Assembly (NCBI GenBank): GCA_016209595.1
Contig: JACQVV010000308.1
Coordinates: 1 to 35,570, forward strand
Reading direction: 5' to 3'
DNA: 35,570 bases
Origin: Planctomycetota bacterium
GTDB lineage: Bacteria > Planctomycetota > JACQVV01
Part shown: positions 8,850-16,489 of the stretch, piece after piece
Layout: each line of letters begins with the position of its first letter
How positions within the stretch are numbered: position 1 is the first letter of the stretch
Program-made: the position numbers and the translations under genes
Notes under the pieces: generated by a model
Database searches by the model: none
What the model was told of the DNA's origin: nothing
The model's input: the letters and a program-made list of their open reading frames with translations, nothing else

Positions 8850-9010
8850 GGGGCTGTGGGGAAACAACTGCCACATTCGGCCGGCTGTGGCGCCGCCAGG
8901 CCGCGTTGCGCCTCCTCAACAGCAGGCTCCTGGGTTGTTTCGTCGGCGCGCCTTGCCTGGCGGCGCCTCGCTCGGCCTCTGTGTTGACGCACTTACTTCC
9001 TCACAGCCCC
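8850..9010. repeat. Long nested inverted repeat after lpxC-fabZ
   Basis: Outer arms GGGGCTGTGGGG (8850-8861) and 8999-9010 match 11 of 12. Inner arms 8889-8901 and 8955-8967 are perfectly complementary over 13 bases (GGCGCCGCCAGGC). The whole 161-base unit could fold into one long interrupted hairpin. It begins one base after the stop codon. It may be a MITE-like element, a structured 3' UTR or an attenuator; no T-run is seen. Confidence 0.65.
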
Positions 9011-9104
9011 CGAGAACCCATCCAAGAACCCTCCAGGCTCGATCGTGCGAAATGTGCGTCCTGGTCGCCCGACCGGGCTCGGCGACAAATCCGCCGTAGA
9101 GCGG

Positions 9105-9132
9105 TTGATTTCCGCCCTCGGGGCGCTATAGT
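9105..9132 (+). promoter_or_regulatory. Possible sigma-70-type promoter for lpxA
   Basis: TTGATT (9105-9110) and TATAGT (9127-9132) are spaced by 16 bases, in a locally less GC-rich stretch, about 150 bases before lpxA. It would make the lpxA-oxidoreductase pair a separate transcript from the upstream lpx genes. Confidence 0.45.
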
Positions 9133-9283
9133 TGTTCGAACTTCTCTGGACAGTCCGGGAAGCGGACTCCGGGAGGCTGGGATCGCCGCGTGGATGAAGG
9201 GTGCTTTCGCGCCCTGTGGCCGTGCGGAAGTCCTCTCCCGGGGCCCCGACGGCGTCCTCGTCCGGTGATAAGGAGCCCCAGTG

Positions 9284-10093
9284 ATGCCAGCCGCGAACGT
9301 GTCGGATCTCTCGCAGGTCCACCCATTGGCTACGGTGGCGGAAGATGTCGAGATCGGCCCATTCACGGTCATCGGGCCCAAGGTCCGGATCGGGCGGGGA
9401 TGCCGCATCGCGAACAACGTTACGATCACCGGCGACACGTCCCTGGGGGAGTTCAACCGGGTCTTTCCCGGTGCCGTCCTCGGGACGGAGCCGCAAGACC
9501 TCAAGTACGTCGGGGAGCTCTCGTACCTGGAGATCGGCGACCACAACACGATCCGGGAGTTCGCCACGATCAACACGGGCACAGAGGCGAACGACGGCCG
9601 GACGATCGTGGGCAACAACAACCTGCTCATGTCGTACGTCCACGTCGCGCACGACTGCGTGCTGGGCGACTCGATCATCGTCTCCAGCGGGGCGATGATG
9701 GCCGGTCACGTCGAGGTCCTCGACCACGCCGTGATCGGCGGCGGAGCCGGCGTCCACCACTTCGCCACGATCGGCCGCCATGCCTTCGTGTCGGCGATGT
9801 CGGGGCTGAGGACCGACGCGCCGCCCTTCCTGATCTGCGAGGGCGTGCCGGCGAAGGTCCGGGGCGTGAACGTCGTCGGCATGAAGCGCCACGGCCACAC
9901 GCACGACCAGGTCGCGGCCGTGAAGGAGACCTTCCGGATCCTCTATCGCTCGAATTCGAACTTCCGGGACGCGGTGAAGGAGCTCGAGGACCTCTGCACC
10001 GTCTTCGAGGAGGTTCGGGAGATCGTCGACTTCCTCGAGCGGATGGAGCAGGGGCGAAAGGGCCGCTTCAAGGAGCTGACGCGGCCGTATTAG
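9284..10093 (+). CDS. lpxA: Acyl-ACP--UDP-N-acetylglucosamine O-acyltransferase LpxA
   Basis: First step of lipid A synthesis: adds a 3-hydroxyacyl chain to position 3 of UDP-GlcNAc (or to a 3-amino group if the substrate is the GnnA/GnnB product). Hexapeptide left-handed beta-helix in residues 8-190, with the active site Y-V-H-V-A-H-D-C (H120, catalytic H123) and G-x-x-A-x-V-x-G-L-R. A C-terminal helical domain (about 195-260) carries the usual R-x-L-Y-R-S-x segment. Length 269. ATG at 9284 is 8 bases after AAGGAG; a GTG at 9281 is also in frame. Followed by an oxidoreductase gene after 43 bases. Confidence 0.95.
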   Translation: MPAANVSDLSQVHPLATVAEDVEIGPFTVIGPKVRIGRGCRIANNVTITGDTSLGEFNRVFPGAVLGTEPQDLKYVGELSYLEIGDHNTIREFATINTGTEANDGRTIVGNNNLLMSYVHVAHDCVLGDSIIVSSGAMMAGHVEVLDHAVIGGGAGVHHFATIGRHAFVSAMSGLRTDAPPFLICEGVPAKVRGVNVVGMKRHGHTHDQVAAVKETFRILYRSNSNFRDAVKELEDLCTVFEEVREIVDFLERMEQGRKGRFKELTRPY

Positions 10094-10136
10094 CGGCTCT
10101 CGGCGCTCGTATCGCTCCCGCCGTCTCTCTCCCGTC

Positions 10137-11174
10137 ATGAACCCCCTCCGTGTCGCCGTCGTCGGGGTGGGGCATCTGGGGAAGGAGCACGCCCGCGTCT
10201 ACCGCGATATCGAGGGGGTCGAGCTCGTGGCCGTGGCGGACATCGACGCCGACACCGCCCGGCAGGTCGCCAAGAAGAACCGTACCGAGGCAGTCTTCGA
10301 CTACAGGAGCCTCGTGGGGCGCATGGACGCCGTGTCCGTTGCGGTCCCCACGACGGCGCACCACGAGGTCGCCGGGTTCTTCCTCGACCGCGGGGTCCAT
10401 GTTCTCGTCGAGAAGCCGATGACGAGAACCGCCGCCGAGGCCGCCGACCTGGTCGCGCGTGCGGCGCGCTCGCGCAGGAAGCTCGCGGTGGGCCACATCG
10501 AGCGTTTCAACCCCGCCGTGCAGGCCGTCCAGCGCATGGGAATCGAGCCCAAGTACATCGAGAGCCACCGGATCAGCCCATTCCCCTCTCGGTCCGCGGA
10601 CGTGGGGGTCGTCCTCGACGTCTTGATCCACGACCTCGACATCATCCTCTCGTTCGTGCGCGCTCCCATCGAGCGGATCGACGCGCTGGGGATCGGGGTC
10701 CTGGGCGAGCTCGAGGACATCGCCAACGCCCGGATCACCTTCGCCGACGGCTGCGTCGCCAACGCCACGGCGAGCCGCGTCTCCCTGAAACGGGAGCGGA
10801 AGATCCGCATCTTCGCCGAGAACGTCTACATCTCGCTCGACTACGAGGCGCGGCGGGCGAAGCTCTACCGGAAGAGCCCCGAGCTCACGCTGGAGCGCTT
10901 GAACGTGCAACGCCTCGATCCTCGAGCCCTCAAGGACCTGAAGGATCTCATCTTCGGCAAGCTCGTCACCATCGAGGACGTCAAGATGGACGAGCACGAG
11001 CCGCTCGCCAAGGAGCTCGAGTCGTTCGTCGATGCCGTCCGCGAGGACAGACCGCCCGCGGTGAGCGGCGAGGATGGCCTCCGCGTCGTCGAGACGGCCG
11101 AGGCGATCGTCGGGAAGATCCGCGAGCACCTGACGAGGCATGGGAGGGGACCTACAGGGGACAAGAGGACGTGA
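10137..11174 (+). CDS. Gfo/Idh/MocA-family oxidoreductase, GnnA-like
   Basis: NAD(P)-dependent sugar dehydrogenase fold. The Rossmann motif G10-x-G12-x2-G15 is at the N-terminus. E-K-P (K93) and D161-x3-H165-x2-D168 are the family's catalytic set. G-H-I-E-R-F-N-P at about 119-126 is typical of the members found beside lpxA. In Acidithiobacillus, GnnA oxidises the 3-OH of UDP-GlcNAc and GnnB then aminates it, giving lipid A with amide-linked chains at position 3; gnnA and gnnB lie near lpxA there. The same role is inferred here from position, but no gnnB aminotransferase is visible in the window. Length 345. There is no clear Shine-Dalgarno before ATG 10137. Confidence 0.8.
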   Translation: MNPLRVAVVGVGHLGKEHARVYRDIEGVELVAVADIDADTARQVAKKNRTEAVFDYRSLVGRMDAVSVAVPTTAHHEVAGFFLDRGVHVLVEKPMTRTAAEAADLVARAARSRRKLAVGHIERFNPAVQAVQRMGIEPKYIESHRISPFPSRSADVGVVLDVLIHDLDIILSFVRAPIERIDALGIGVLGELEDIANARITFADGCVANATASRVSLKRERKIRIFAENVYISLDYEARRAKLYRKSPELTLERLNVQRLDPRALKDLKDLIFGKLVTIEDVKMDEHEPLAKELESFVDAVREDRPPAVSGEDGLRVVETAEAIVGKIREHLTRHGRGPTGDKRT

Positions 11175-11552
11175 TCGCCGGGTGAGATCGTCTGCCGCCG
11201 GCGCAGGCTTCACGGCTCGCCCGATCGTCAGGGCGTCCCTACCGTCCACAGGAAGAGCCGGCACGGCGAGTCCGAGTCCTCCGCCCCTGCCCAGACGAGA
11301 GCGTTCTCGGCCGGGTGCCAGCACCAGGCCGAGATCCTCGAGCAAGCGAACTCGTCGGGGACGTCTGCCCATTGCCGGCCGTCGGTCGAGCCCACGGCCA
11401 TCCGTTCGCGTCGATCCCCTCGCGCGGCGCGGCAGAAGCCAAGCCATTCTCCGTCCGGAGAGACCGCCGGGGCCCGTCCTCCCCATTCCGGTTCGAAGAG
11501 CTTCCGCCAAGGGTTACTGCAAGAGCAGACAAGGCGAGACGGGCAGGCGGTC
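11175..11552. other. Intergenic region with a gene remnant
   Basis: 378 bases between the convergent GnnA-like and epimerase genes. The only coding-like signal is the minus-strand beta-propeller fragment described separately. The plus-strand frames look like out-of-frame noise. Confidence 0.6.
11228..11535 (-). pseudogene. Remnant of a TolB/WD40-like beta-propeller gene
   Basis: One minus-strand frame reads as ordinary protein, including A-V-S-P-D-G-E-W-L-G-F (the S-P-D-G strand signature of TolB/PD40 propellers) and, later, W-H-P-A-E-N-A-L-V-W-A-G, ending at a TGA at 11230-11228. No ATG, GTG or TTG in this frame precedes the motif, and the frame is shifted relative to the epimerase that ends just upstream. 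It therefore looks like the 3' end of a decayed gene. The upstream limit is approximate. A chance open frame is the alternative. Confidence 0.45.
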
Positions 11553-12518
11553 CTACGGGTGCGTGGAGAGGTGCTCGATCACGCGCGCCAGGATCGAGTC
11601 GAGGTCGTGACGGGGCGAGAACCCGATCTTCTTCTTGAGCTTCGAGACGTCCGGAACCCGGCGCACCATGTCCTCGAAGCCCGGGCCGTAGGCCTCGTCA
11701 TAAGGGACGAGTTTGATCGCCACCTTCGGGTCGACCAGGGCGCGCACGCGCTCGGCGAGCGCCAGGATCGAGACCTCGCCATCGGAGCCGACGTTGTACA
11801 CCTCCCCATAGGCAGCCGGATCGCGGAGGAGCTGGTCGAGAGCGGCGACCACGTCGGTCACGTCGCAGAAGCACCGCGACTGGGTGCCATCCCCGTAGAC
11901 GGTGATCGGTCCCCCGGACAGCGCCTGGCCGACGAAGCGGGGAATGACCATCCCGTAGCGGCCGACCTGACGCGGGCCGACCGTGTTGAACAGTCGGACG
12001 ATGACTACGGGCTGCCTTTTCTCCCGCCAGTAGGAGAGGGCGAGGAACTCGTCGATCGCCTTCGAGCAGGCGTAGGACCAGCGGGAGTGCGTGGTGGGCC
12101 CGAAAACCATGTCGGAGTCCTCGCGGAAGGGCACCGCGGCGCTCTTTCCGTAGATCTCCGACGTCGACGTGAGGAGGACGGGCTTCTTCTTCTTGTTGGC
12201 GTGCTTCAGGACGAGGCGAGTGCCGAGGATGTTGGTCTCGATCGTGCGCACCGGCTCCTCGACCACGAGCCGCACGCCGACCGCCGCGGCGAGATGGAAG
12301 ACGGCGTCCGCCTCGTCGATCGTCTCGGCGAGGACGGGCTCGTTCTCGATCGAGTCGATCCGGTAGTCGAAGCCCTTGCGGCCCTTCAGGAACTCCAGGT
12401 TCGCCATCGACCCCGTCGAGAGGTCGTCGAGGACCAGAACGCGGTCCCCCTGGGCCAGCAGCAGCTCGGAAAGATGGGAGCCGATGAAGCCGGCGCCGCC
12501 GGTGATGAGGAAACGCAT
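11553..12518 (-). CDS. NAD-dependent epimerase/dehydratase (extended SDR)
   Basis: Nucleotide-sugar enzyme of the GalE / UDP-glucuronate decarboxylase / dTDP-glucose dehydratase group. N-terminal NAD-binding G7-G-A-G-F-I-G13, acidic D31-D32 for NAD, T-S-T-S-E (117-121) and Y149-x3-K153 are the Rossmann and catalytic motifs. The C-terminal half has V-G-P-R-Q and V-Y-G-D-G-T-Q-S-R-C-F-C-D-V-T-D, typical of sugar-nucleotide binding. Exact substrate cannot be told from sequence. It probably supplies a sugar for surface polysaccharide. Start chosen at ATG 12518; two TTG codons (12527, 12524) lie upstream in frame. Length 321. Confidence 0.88.
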   Translation of the reverse strand: MRFLITGGAGFIGSHLSELLLAQGDRVLVLDDLSTGSMANLEFLKGRKGFDYRIDSIENEPVLAETIDEADAVFHLAAAVGVRLVVEEPVRTIETNILGTRLVLKHANKKKKPVLLTSTSEIYGKSAAVPFREDSDMVFGPTTHSRWSYACSKAIDEFLALSYWREKRQPVVIVRLFNTVGPRQVGRYGMVIPRFVGQALSGGPITVYGDGTQSRCFCDVTDVVAALDQLLRDPAAYGEVYNVGSDGEVSILALAERVRALVDPKVAIKLVPYDEAYGPGFEDMVRRVPDVSKLKKKIGFSPRHDLDSILARVIEHLSTHP

Positions 12519-12596
12519 GGACAACAAGGGTATCCGAAAACCCCGCGGGCGTCAGGCCCCCGGCGCCGGAACCCATGGCCCCGTCAAAGTCGGCTT

Positions 12597-12728
12597 GCTC
12601 GTACTCGTACCCGTAGTCGTCGTCGTGGTCGTACTCGTAGTCGTTGGCGTTGTCGATCGACGTGGCTCCGGGTTCCGATCACGAGAACGAGTCCGACTCC
12701 GACTGCGAGTCCGAGTCCGAGTACGAGT
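12597..12728. repeat. Self-complementary degenerate hexamer arrays
   Basis: Left arm: nine hexamers in exact register ending in CGT (ACTCGT, AGTCGT, GGTCGT and similar), 12597-12650. Right arm: eight hexamers of the NCGAGT/CCGACT kind, 12681-12728. ACTCGT and ACGAGT are reverse complements, so the arms could form a 50-bp-class hairpin with a 30-base loop. The unit length matches the array at 5389-5479, but the unit sequence differs. Confidence 0.8.
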
Positions 12729-12804
12729 GGAGATGACCCCCGCGGGTCGCGGTTCACGGGTTGGAGGGCTTTGACGGGACTGTGCGCCGGAACCGCCGTG
12801 GATC

Positions 12805-12833
12805 TTGACACTCCAGGGGCGGTTCTGTTACGG
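12805..12833 (+). promoter_or_regulatory. Possible promoter for the HEAT-repeat lipoprotein
   Basis: A perfect TTGACA at 12805-12810 is followed after 17 bases by TTACGG (12828-12833), a weak -10. It is 40 bases before the ATG at 12873. Confidence 0.45.
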
Positions 12834-12872
12834 TTCCTGCCCACTTCGGAGCCCTTCCACAAGGGGAAAACG

Positions 12873-13796
12873 ATGGCCAGAATCGGGCTTCGCGTACTTC
12901 TCGCGGCGGCCGTTGTCGCGCTCGCCCTCGGCTGCGCGTCGCAGGAAGATCAAGACCACCCCAAGGAGAACGCCAAGCCGATCGGGGACCGGGAGCCGAT
13001 CGACTACAGGCAGGTCGACTTCGCGGACGGTGCGGAGCGCGTGGTCTTCTTCGCGGACCTCGATCGCCACCTGAAGCACTGGAGCGGAGCGAAGAGCGCC
13101 GCCGACCACGCGGTTGCGGAGGCGATGGAGCTCGCGGTGGAGGAGATGGTCCGCGGGAACTTCTCCGCTCTCGTCCGGATCCTCCAGGAAGGACAGCCCA
13201 ACGAGCGGCGGATCGCGGCCATGGCCCTGGGGTTCGGCCGGGACAGTCGGGCGCTCTCCCCCCTCATCGAAGCGACCCGGGACGCGGACCCGGACGTCCG
13301 GATCCACGCCCTCCAGTCGATCGGGGTCCTCCACGACCCGGAGACTCCGGTCGAGCCCGTCCTCGCCTGCATGGAAGACCCCGACCCGGGAGTCCGGGCC
13401 GCGGCGTGCTTCTGTCTGGGCGGAATCGTCCCCCCGAAGTCGGACAAGGGCGCCCTCGTGCCGCTTCTCAAGGCGACCCAGGACCCGGACGCGCGCGTCC
13501 GCGCCCACGCGGTCGTCTCCCTCGGTTTCCTCGGCAACCACATGGCCACGAAGACCGTCGTTTCTAACTCGCTCTTCGACGAGAACTGGCTCGTGCGCCG
13601 GAACGCCTGCGCGGCCCTGGGCCGGATCAAGGATCAGCGCGCGGTCGTTCCGCTCGTCGAGCGCCTCGACGACGAGAACGAGGAGGTGCGGCTCATGGCC
13701 GAGGAGGCCCTCCACCAGATCACCGACCAGGACTACGGGCGGAACAAGCGGGCCTGGCAGGAGTGGGCGGCAAAGAACACGGCCGAGCTGGAGTAG
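12873..13796 (+). CDS. HEAT-repeat lipoprotein
   Basis: Predicted membrane-anchored lipoprotein of 307 residues with a scaffolding or protein-binding role. N-terminal signal peptide with lipobox L-A-L-G-C (C21). From about residue 95 to 300 there are five to six HEAT-like repeats of 30-40 residues, each with a D-P/E-x-V-R-x-x-A-x-x-x-L-G pattern (for example D-A-D-P-D-V-R and D-P-D-P-G-V-R). They lack any catalytic motif. ATG 12873 follows AAGGGGA. The gene stands alone between the epimerase and the minus-strand lpxB group, so the context gives no clear job. Start and lipobox are convincing; the partner is unknown. Confidence 0.85.
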   Translation: MARIGLRVLLAAAVVALALGCASQEDQDHPKENAKPIGDREPIDYRQVDFADGAERVVFFADLDRHLKHWSGAKSAADHAVAEAMELAVEEMVRGNFSALVRILQEGQPNERRIAAMALGFGRDSRALSPLIEATRDADPDVRIHALQSIGVLHDPETPVEPVLACMEDPDPGVRAAACFCLGGIVPPKSDKGALVPLLKATQDPDARVRAHAVVSLGFLGNHMATKTVVSNSLFDENWLVRRNACAALGRIKDQRAVVPLVERLDDENEEVRLMAEEALHQITDQDYGRNKRAWQEWAAKNTAELE

Positions 13797-13810
13797 AGCG
13801 CCCCTCCAGG

Positions 13811-14563
13811 TCAGACCGGCGCGAGCCAGAGGACGAGGACGACCCCCCACGAGGCGAGGAGGAGCTTTCCCTCGCCGGCGAGCGTCTTCGGTCCCCACTC
13901 CTCTCCGGAGACCACCCGGGAGACGAAGAGTCCGGAGGCCGAGGAGAGGAGCGCGAGCGCGAGAGCGAGAATGAGGCACGCGACAGCCGCCCGGCCGCGC
14001 TCTCCCGTCGCCTGACGGGCGAAGAACATGGCGGCCCCTACCACGGCGAGCGTGAGCGCCCACTGGAGGACGCGGGCGAGCGCCTCTTCCCCGGAGCGCT
14101 GGGAGAGGAAGTGGCGGAGCGCCTGGAGCGCCAGCCCGGCGGCCATTGCCGCGCCGTAGTGGACGAGGAGGCCGTCATACAGGTCGGGGGCGCCGAGGAG
14201 CGGACCCAGGCCCGTCGGAACGAAGGCGACGAGGACGAGCGCCGTGCCCGGGATCGCGTAGAGCGGCCCAAGGCCGTCCCGCTCACCGCCGATCCCGGCC
14301 GTCAGCCCGAGGACCCAGGCCGCGCCGCGCGAGAGCGCGAACTGGGTGGCGGCGAACGCGAGGGCGAGCGCGAGCGCGAGAGCGGGACCTGCTCCCAGGG
14401 CGAGGAGCGCGGCGTAGCACCCGGCCGCCAGGGCGAGCGAGACTGTCCATTCGAGGAACGCCGCGCGAGATTCTTCGATCACGAGGTCCCCGAGGAGCGC
14501 CGCCCCGCCGCTCGCGAGGATCTGCCCGGCGACGAACGCGAGGACGACGAGGAGAATCGTCAC
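13811..14563 (-). CDS. Multi-pass membrane protein translationally coupled to lpxB
   Basis: Predicted inner-membrane protein of 250 residues with about seven hydrophobic helices, rich in Ala, Leu and Gly, and no family I can name. The chosen GTG start at 14563 overlaps the lpxB stop as GTGA, which implies translation coupled to LpxB. An in-frame ATG at 14668 exists but would lie deep inside lpxB and give an Arg/Pro-rich N-terminus. Because it is made with LpxB, a role in lipid A or LPS handling is a reasonable guess but unproven. It ends 14 bases from the stop of the convergent HEAT lipoprotein. Confidence 0.7.
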   Translation of the reverse strand: MTILLVVLAFVAGQILASGGAALLGDLVIEESRAAFLEWTVSLALAAGCYAALLALGAGPALALALALAFAATQFALSRGAAWVLGLTAGIGGERDGLGPLYAIPGTALVLVAFVPTGLGPLLGAPDLYDGLLVHYGAAMAAGLALQALRHFLSQRSGEEALARVLQWALTLAVVGAAMFFARQATGERGRAAVACLILALALALLSSASGLFVSRVVSGEEWGPKTLAGEGKLLLASWGVVLVLWLAPV

Positions 14564-15771
14564 CGCCCGGCTCGCTCGGCCAGGAACGCGAGAACCTCTT
14601 CCGCCGCCCGCCGGCTCGCGTCGGGCTTGTCGAGGCGCCGGCGGACCTCGGCGAGGCCCTCGAGGCAACTCGCGCGCCCCGGCCCGCCCCGCGCGAGCGC
14701 GAGCGCCGCCCGGGCGACCCTCTCCGATTCGTCCCCGACCATGAGAAACTCCGGGGCCACCTCCCGGCCGGCGAGGATGTTCACCATCCCGATGTGGCGC
14801 GTCTTGATCCCGAACGGGCTCCGGGCGACGAGCCTGGCGAAGCGTCCGATCCGGTAGAGGATGACGAGCGGCGTCCCGAACCAGGCGGTTTCGACGGTCG
14901 CCGTCCCGCTCGTGACGAGGCAGACCTCGGAGCGGCTCATGATCTCGCGGGCCCCGCCGGCGAGGACGGTCGCGGAAACGCCGCCTGCCGCAAGCAGCGT
15001 CTCGACGAGGGGGCGATGCTTCTCCTTGGCGAGCCCCAGGAAGAACCGCGCTCCCGGTATTTCCGCGAGGATTCGCCGGGCGGCGGCAAGTTCGACCGGA
15101 AGAACCCCCGCGATCTCGTGGCTCCTGCTTCCCGGGAGGAGTCCGAAGACGCGGTCGGCCTCCCCGAGCCCGTGGCGCCGGTCGAACTCCGGGTCGGGCC
15201 GGAAACGGGCGAGCTGGTCCATCAGGGGGTGTCCCACAAACCGCGCGTCGATCCCCCGGCTGCGGTAGAACTCCTCCTCGAAGGGGAAGATGACGAGCAT
15301 CCGGTCGACCCGGCGGCGAACTCGACCGAGCCTCCAGTGTCCCCAGGCCCAGAGCTGTGGGACGATGTAGTAGAGGACCGGGATGCCGTGGCGCCGCGCG
15401 TACCGGGCGAGGTAGAGGTTGAAGCCGGGGTAGTCCACCAGGATGAGCGCGTCGGGGCGAATCCGTTCGAGGTGCGAGTAGGTCTCGTCGAGGATCCGGC
15501 CCACCTTGGGGAGTTTCGCCAGCACCGGTAGGAACCCCATCACCGCAAGCTCGTCCACGAGAGGATAGAGAACGCGTGCCCCGGCGGCGGCCATGCGCCG
15601 TCCACCGAGTGCCGCGACGGCAAGTCCCGGATCGAGCCGGAGAAGCTCGCGCACGAGATCGGCGGCGTGCAGGTCTCCCGACTCCTCGCCCGCCACGATG
15701 AAGACCGAACTCCCTCGCCGGCCGGCGTCCGTTGACACGGACGGGGACGGGGTTAGGATGGGTTCCGTCAT
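14560..15771 (-). CDS. lpxB: Lipid-A-disaccharide synthase LpxB
   Basis: Joins UDP-2,3-diacylglucosamine and lipid X into the lipid A disaccharide at the inner membrane (glycosyltransferase family 19). Motifs: A-G-E-E-S-G-D (27-33), D113-Y-P-G-F-N (matching the D-x-P-x-F-N active-site segment), V-P-Q-L-W-A-W (137-143), F-V-G-H-P (178-182), L-P-G-S-R-x-x-E-I (212-220) and S-G-T-A-T-V-E (288-294). ATG at 15771 gives 403 residues, a little above the usual 380. The open frame continues upstream into a heptamer array, which translates to repetitive sequence and is judged not to be coding. Unlike the other lpx genes it is on the minus strand, over 4 kb away. Confidence 0.94.
   Translation of the reverse strand: MTEPILTPSPSVSTDAGRRGSSVFIVAGEESGDLHAADLVRELLRLDPGLAVAALGGRRMAAAGARVLYPLVDELAVMGFLPVLAKLPKVGRILDETYSHLERIRPDALILVDYPGFNLYLARYARRHGIPVLYYIVPQLWAWGHWRLGRVRRRVDRMLVIFPFEEEFYRSRGIDARFVGHPLMDQLARFRPDPEFDRRHGLGEADRVFGLLPGSRSHEIAGVLPVELAAARRILAEIPGARFFLGLAKEKHRPLVETLLAAGGVSATVLAGGAREIMSRSEVCLVTSGTATVETAWFGTPLVILYRIGRFARLVARSPFGIKTRHIGMVNILAGREVAPEFLMVGDESERVARAALALARGGPGRASCLEGLAEVRRRLDKPDASRRAAEEVLAFLAERAGR
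15732..15759 (+). promoter_or_regulatory. Possible plus-strand promoter inside the lpxB 5' end
   Basis: TTGACA (15732-15737) and TAGGAT (15754-15759) are spaced by 16 bases. It would read away from lpxB towards the lipoprotein at 15998, giving a leader of about 230 bases that includes both heptamer arrays. It lies within lpxB codons, so it may be chance. Confidence 0.35.
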
Positions 15772-15840
15772 GCGCTTCGTCTCAAGGGCGGCGCTCTCCG
15801 CGTGTCCGCTCAAGGGGAGGGGAACGGCCCCCTCCTCCAA

Positions 15841-15928
15841 CTCGGAACTCGGAACTCGGAACTCGGAACCGAAAACAGCAGGCCGGCTCTGGTCCCAGTT
15901 CCGCATTCCGCATTCCGCATTCCGCATT
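15841..15928. repeat. Two perfect heptamer tandem arrays between lpxB and a lipoprotein gene
   Basis: Four exact copies of CTCGGAA (15841-15868) and four exact copies of CCGCATT (15901-15928) are separated by a 32-base spacer. A related heptamer (CCCAGTT) precedes the second array in register. Together they occupy the gap between the divergent lpxB and lipoprotein starts. Confidence 0.9.
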
Positions 15929-15997
15929 CAAAGGGCCCCCACCCCTTTTCCTGCAAGCCTTCGGATTGCCATCTCCGGCGCGTCTTGTCGAGGTCTG

Positions 15998-16489
15998 ATG
16001 GGTTGCCTCGCCGCGACCCTCTTCCTGACCGCGTCCGGCTGCTCGAAGCCGGAGGAAGAGGGTGGCGACAGGGTGCCCGCGCCGGCCGGAGCGCAGGACC
16101 TCCTCGCGCGGCCCTCCCGCATCCGGGCCGCTGCCGTTCTGCTCGCCCTCTCGCGGGCCTACGAACCGGAACTCTCGCACTTCGCGGGTCGCCGGGATTC
16201 GACCCGGATCGCGGGAAAGGAGATCTTCCGGGGGTGGGGCGACTGCAAGATCGTCGTCCGGGAGCTCGTCATCGAGTGCAGGGAGTATACCCTGAAGTTC
16301 CTGGAACTGGAGGACGGCGTCGATGCGCCGCCCGCTTTCGACCTCCTCGCCTCGGGAGGAGTCGAGCTCGTGTCGGGCCCGGAGACGTCGCGTGCGGATC
16401 TCGTCCGCGTCGAGAACGGGTCGATCTCCTACGAGGGGGAGTTCTGGACCGATGTGGAGACCAAGGTTGGCACGATCCAAGGCCCGTAG
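15998..16489 (+). CDS. Small lipoprotein of unknown function
   Basis: 163 residues. A short signal sequence with lipobox T-A-S-G-C (C15) implies lipid attachment to the membrane. The mature part has one strand-rich region with C-K-I-V-V-R-E-L-V-I-E-C (about 90-101; its two Cys could pair) and no domain I recognise. ATG at 15998 is supported by the lipobox position; GAGGT (15990-15994) is close upstream. The gene overlaps the next large gene by 38 bases if that starts at 16452, suggesting one transcript. Possibly part of a periplasmic complex with the PEGA/propeller protein. Confidence 0.7.
   Translation: MGCLAATLFLTASGCSKPEEEGGDRVPAPAGAQDLLARPSRIRAAAVLLALSRAYEPELSHFAGRRDSTRIAGKEIFRGWGDCKIVVRELVIECREYTLKFLELEDGVDAPPAFDLLASGGVELVSGPETSRADLVRVENGSISYEGEFWTDVETKVGTIQGP

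Larger units (their letters stand above)
8850..9283. other. Intergenic region between lpxC-fabZ and lpxA
   Basis: 434 bases without a convincing gene. The first 161 bases are the nested inverted repeat. The remainder (9011-9283) holds a plausible promoter at 9105-9132 and the AAGGAG ribosome binding site (9270-9275) of lpxA. Short open frames here have no family features. Confidence 0.7.
12519..12872. other. Intergenic region with inverted hexamer arrays and a promoter
   Basis: 354 bases between the divergent epimerase and HEAT-lipoprotein genes. It contains the two hexamer arms (12597-12650, 12681-12728), a possible promoter (12805-12833) and the AAGGGGA ribosome binding site (12861-12867) of the lipoprotein. 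No gene is seen. Confidence 0.75.

Noticed and set aside
12597..12728. CRISPR or iteron-type replication origin
   Set aside because: Hexamer units without spacers; no initiator gene or partition gene close by, and arms are complementary rather than direct only.
14014..15500. Plus-strand long open frames over the lpxB region
   Set aside because: Arg/Pro/Ala-rich noise; lpxB motifs are on the minus strand.
15772..15927. Upstream extension of lpxB to about 455 residues
   Set aside because: The added part translates a heptamer array; LpxB homologues begin near the ATG at 15771.
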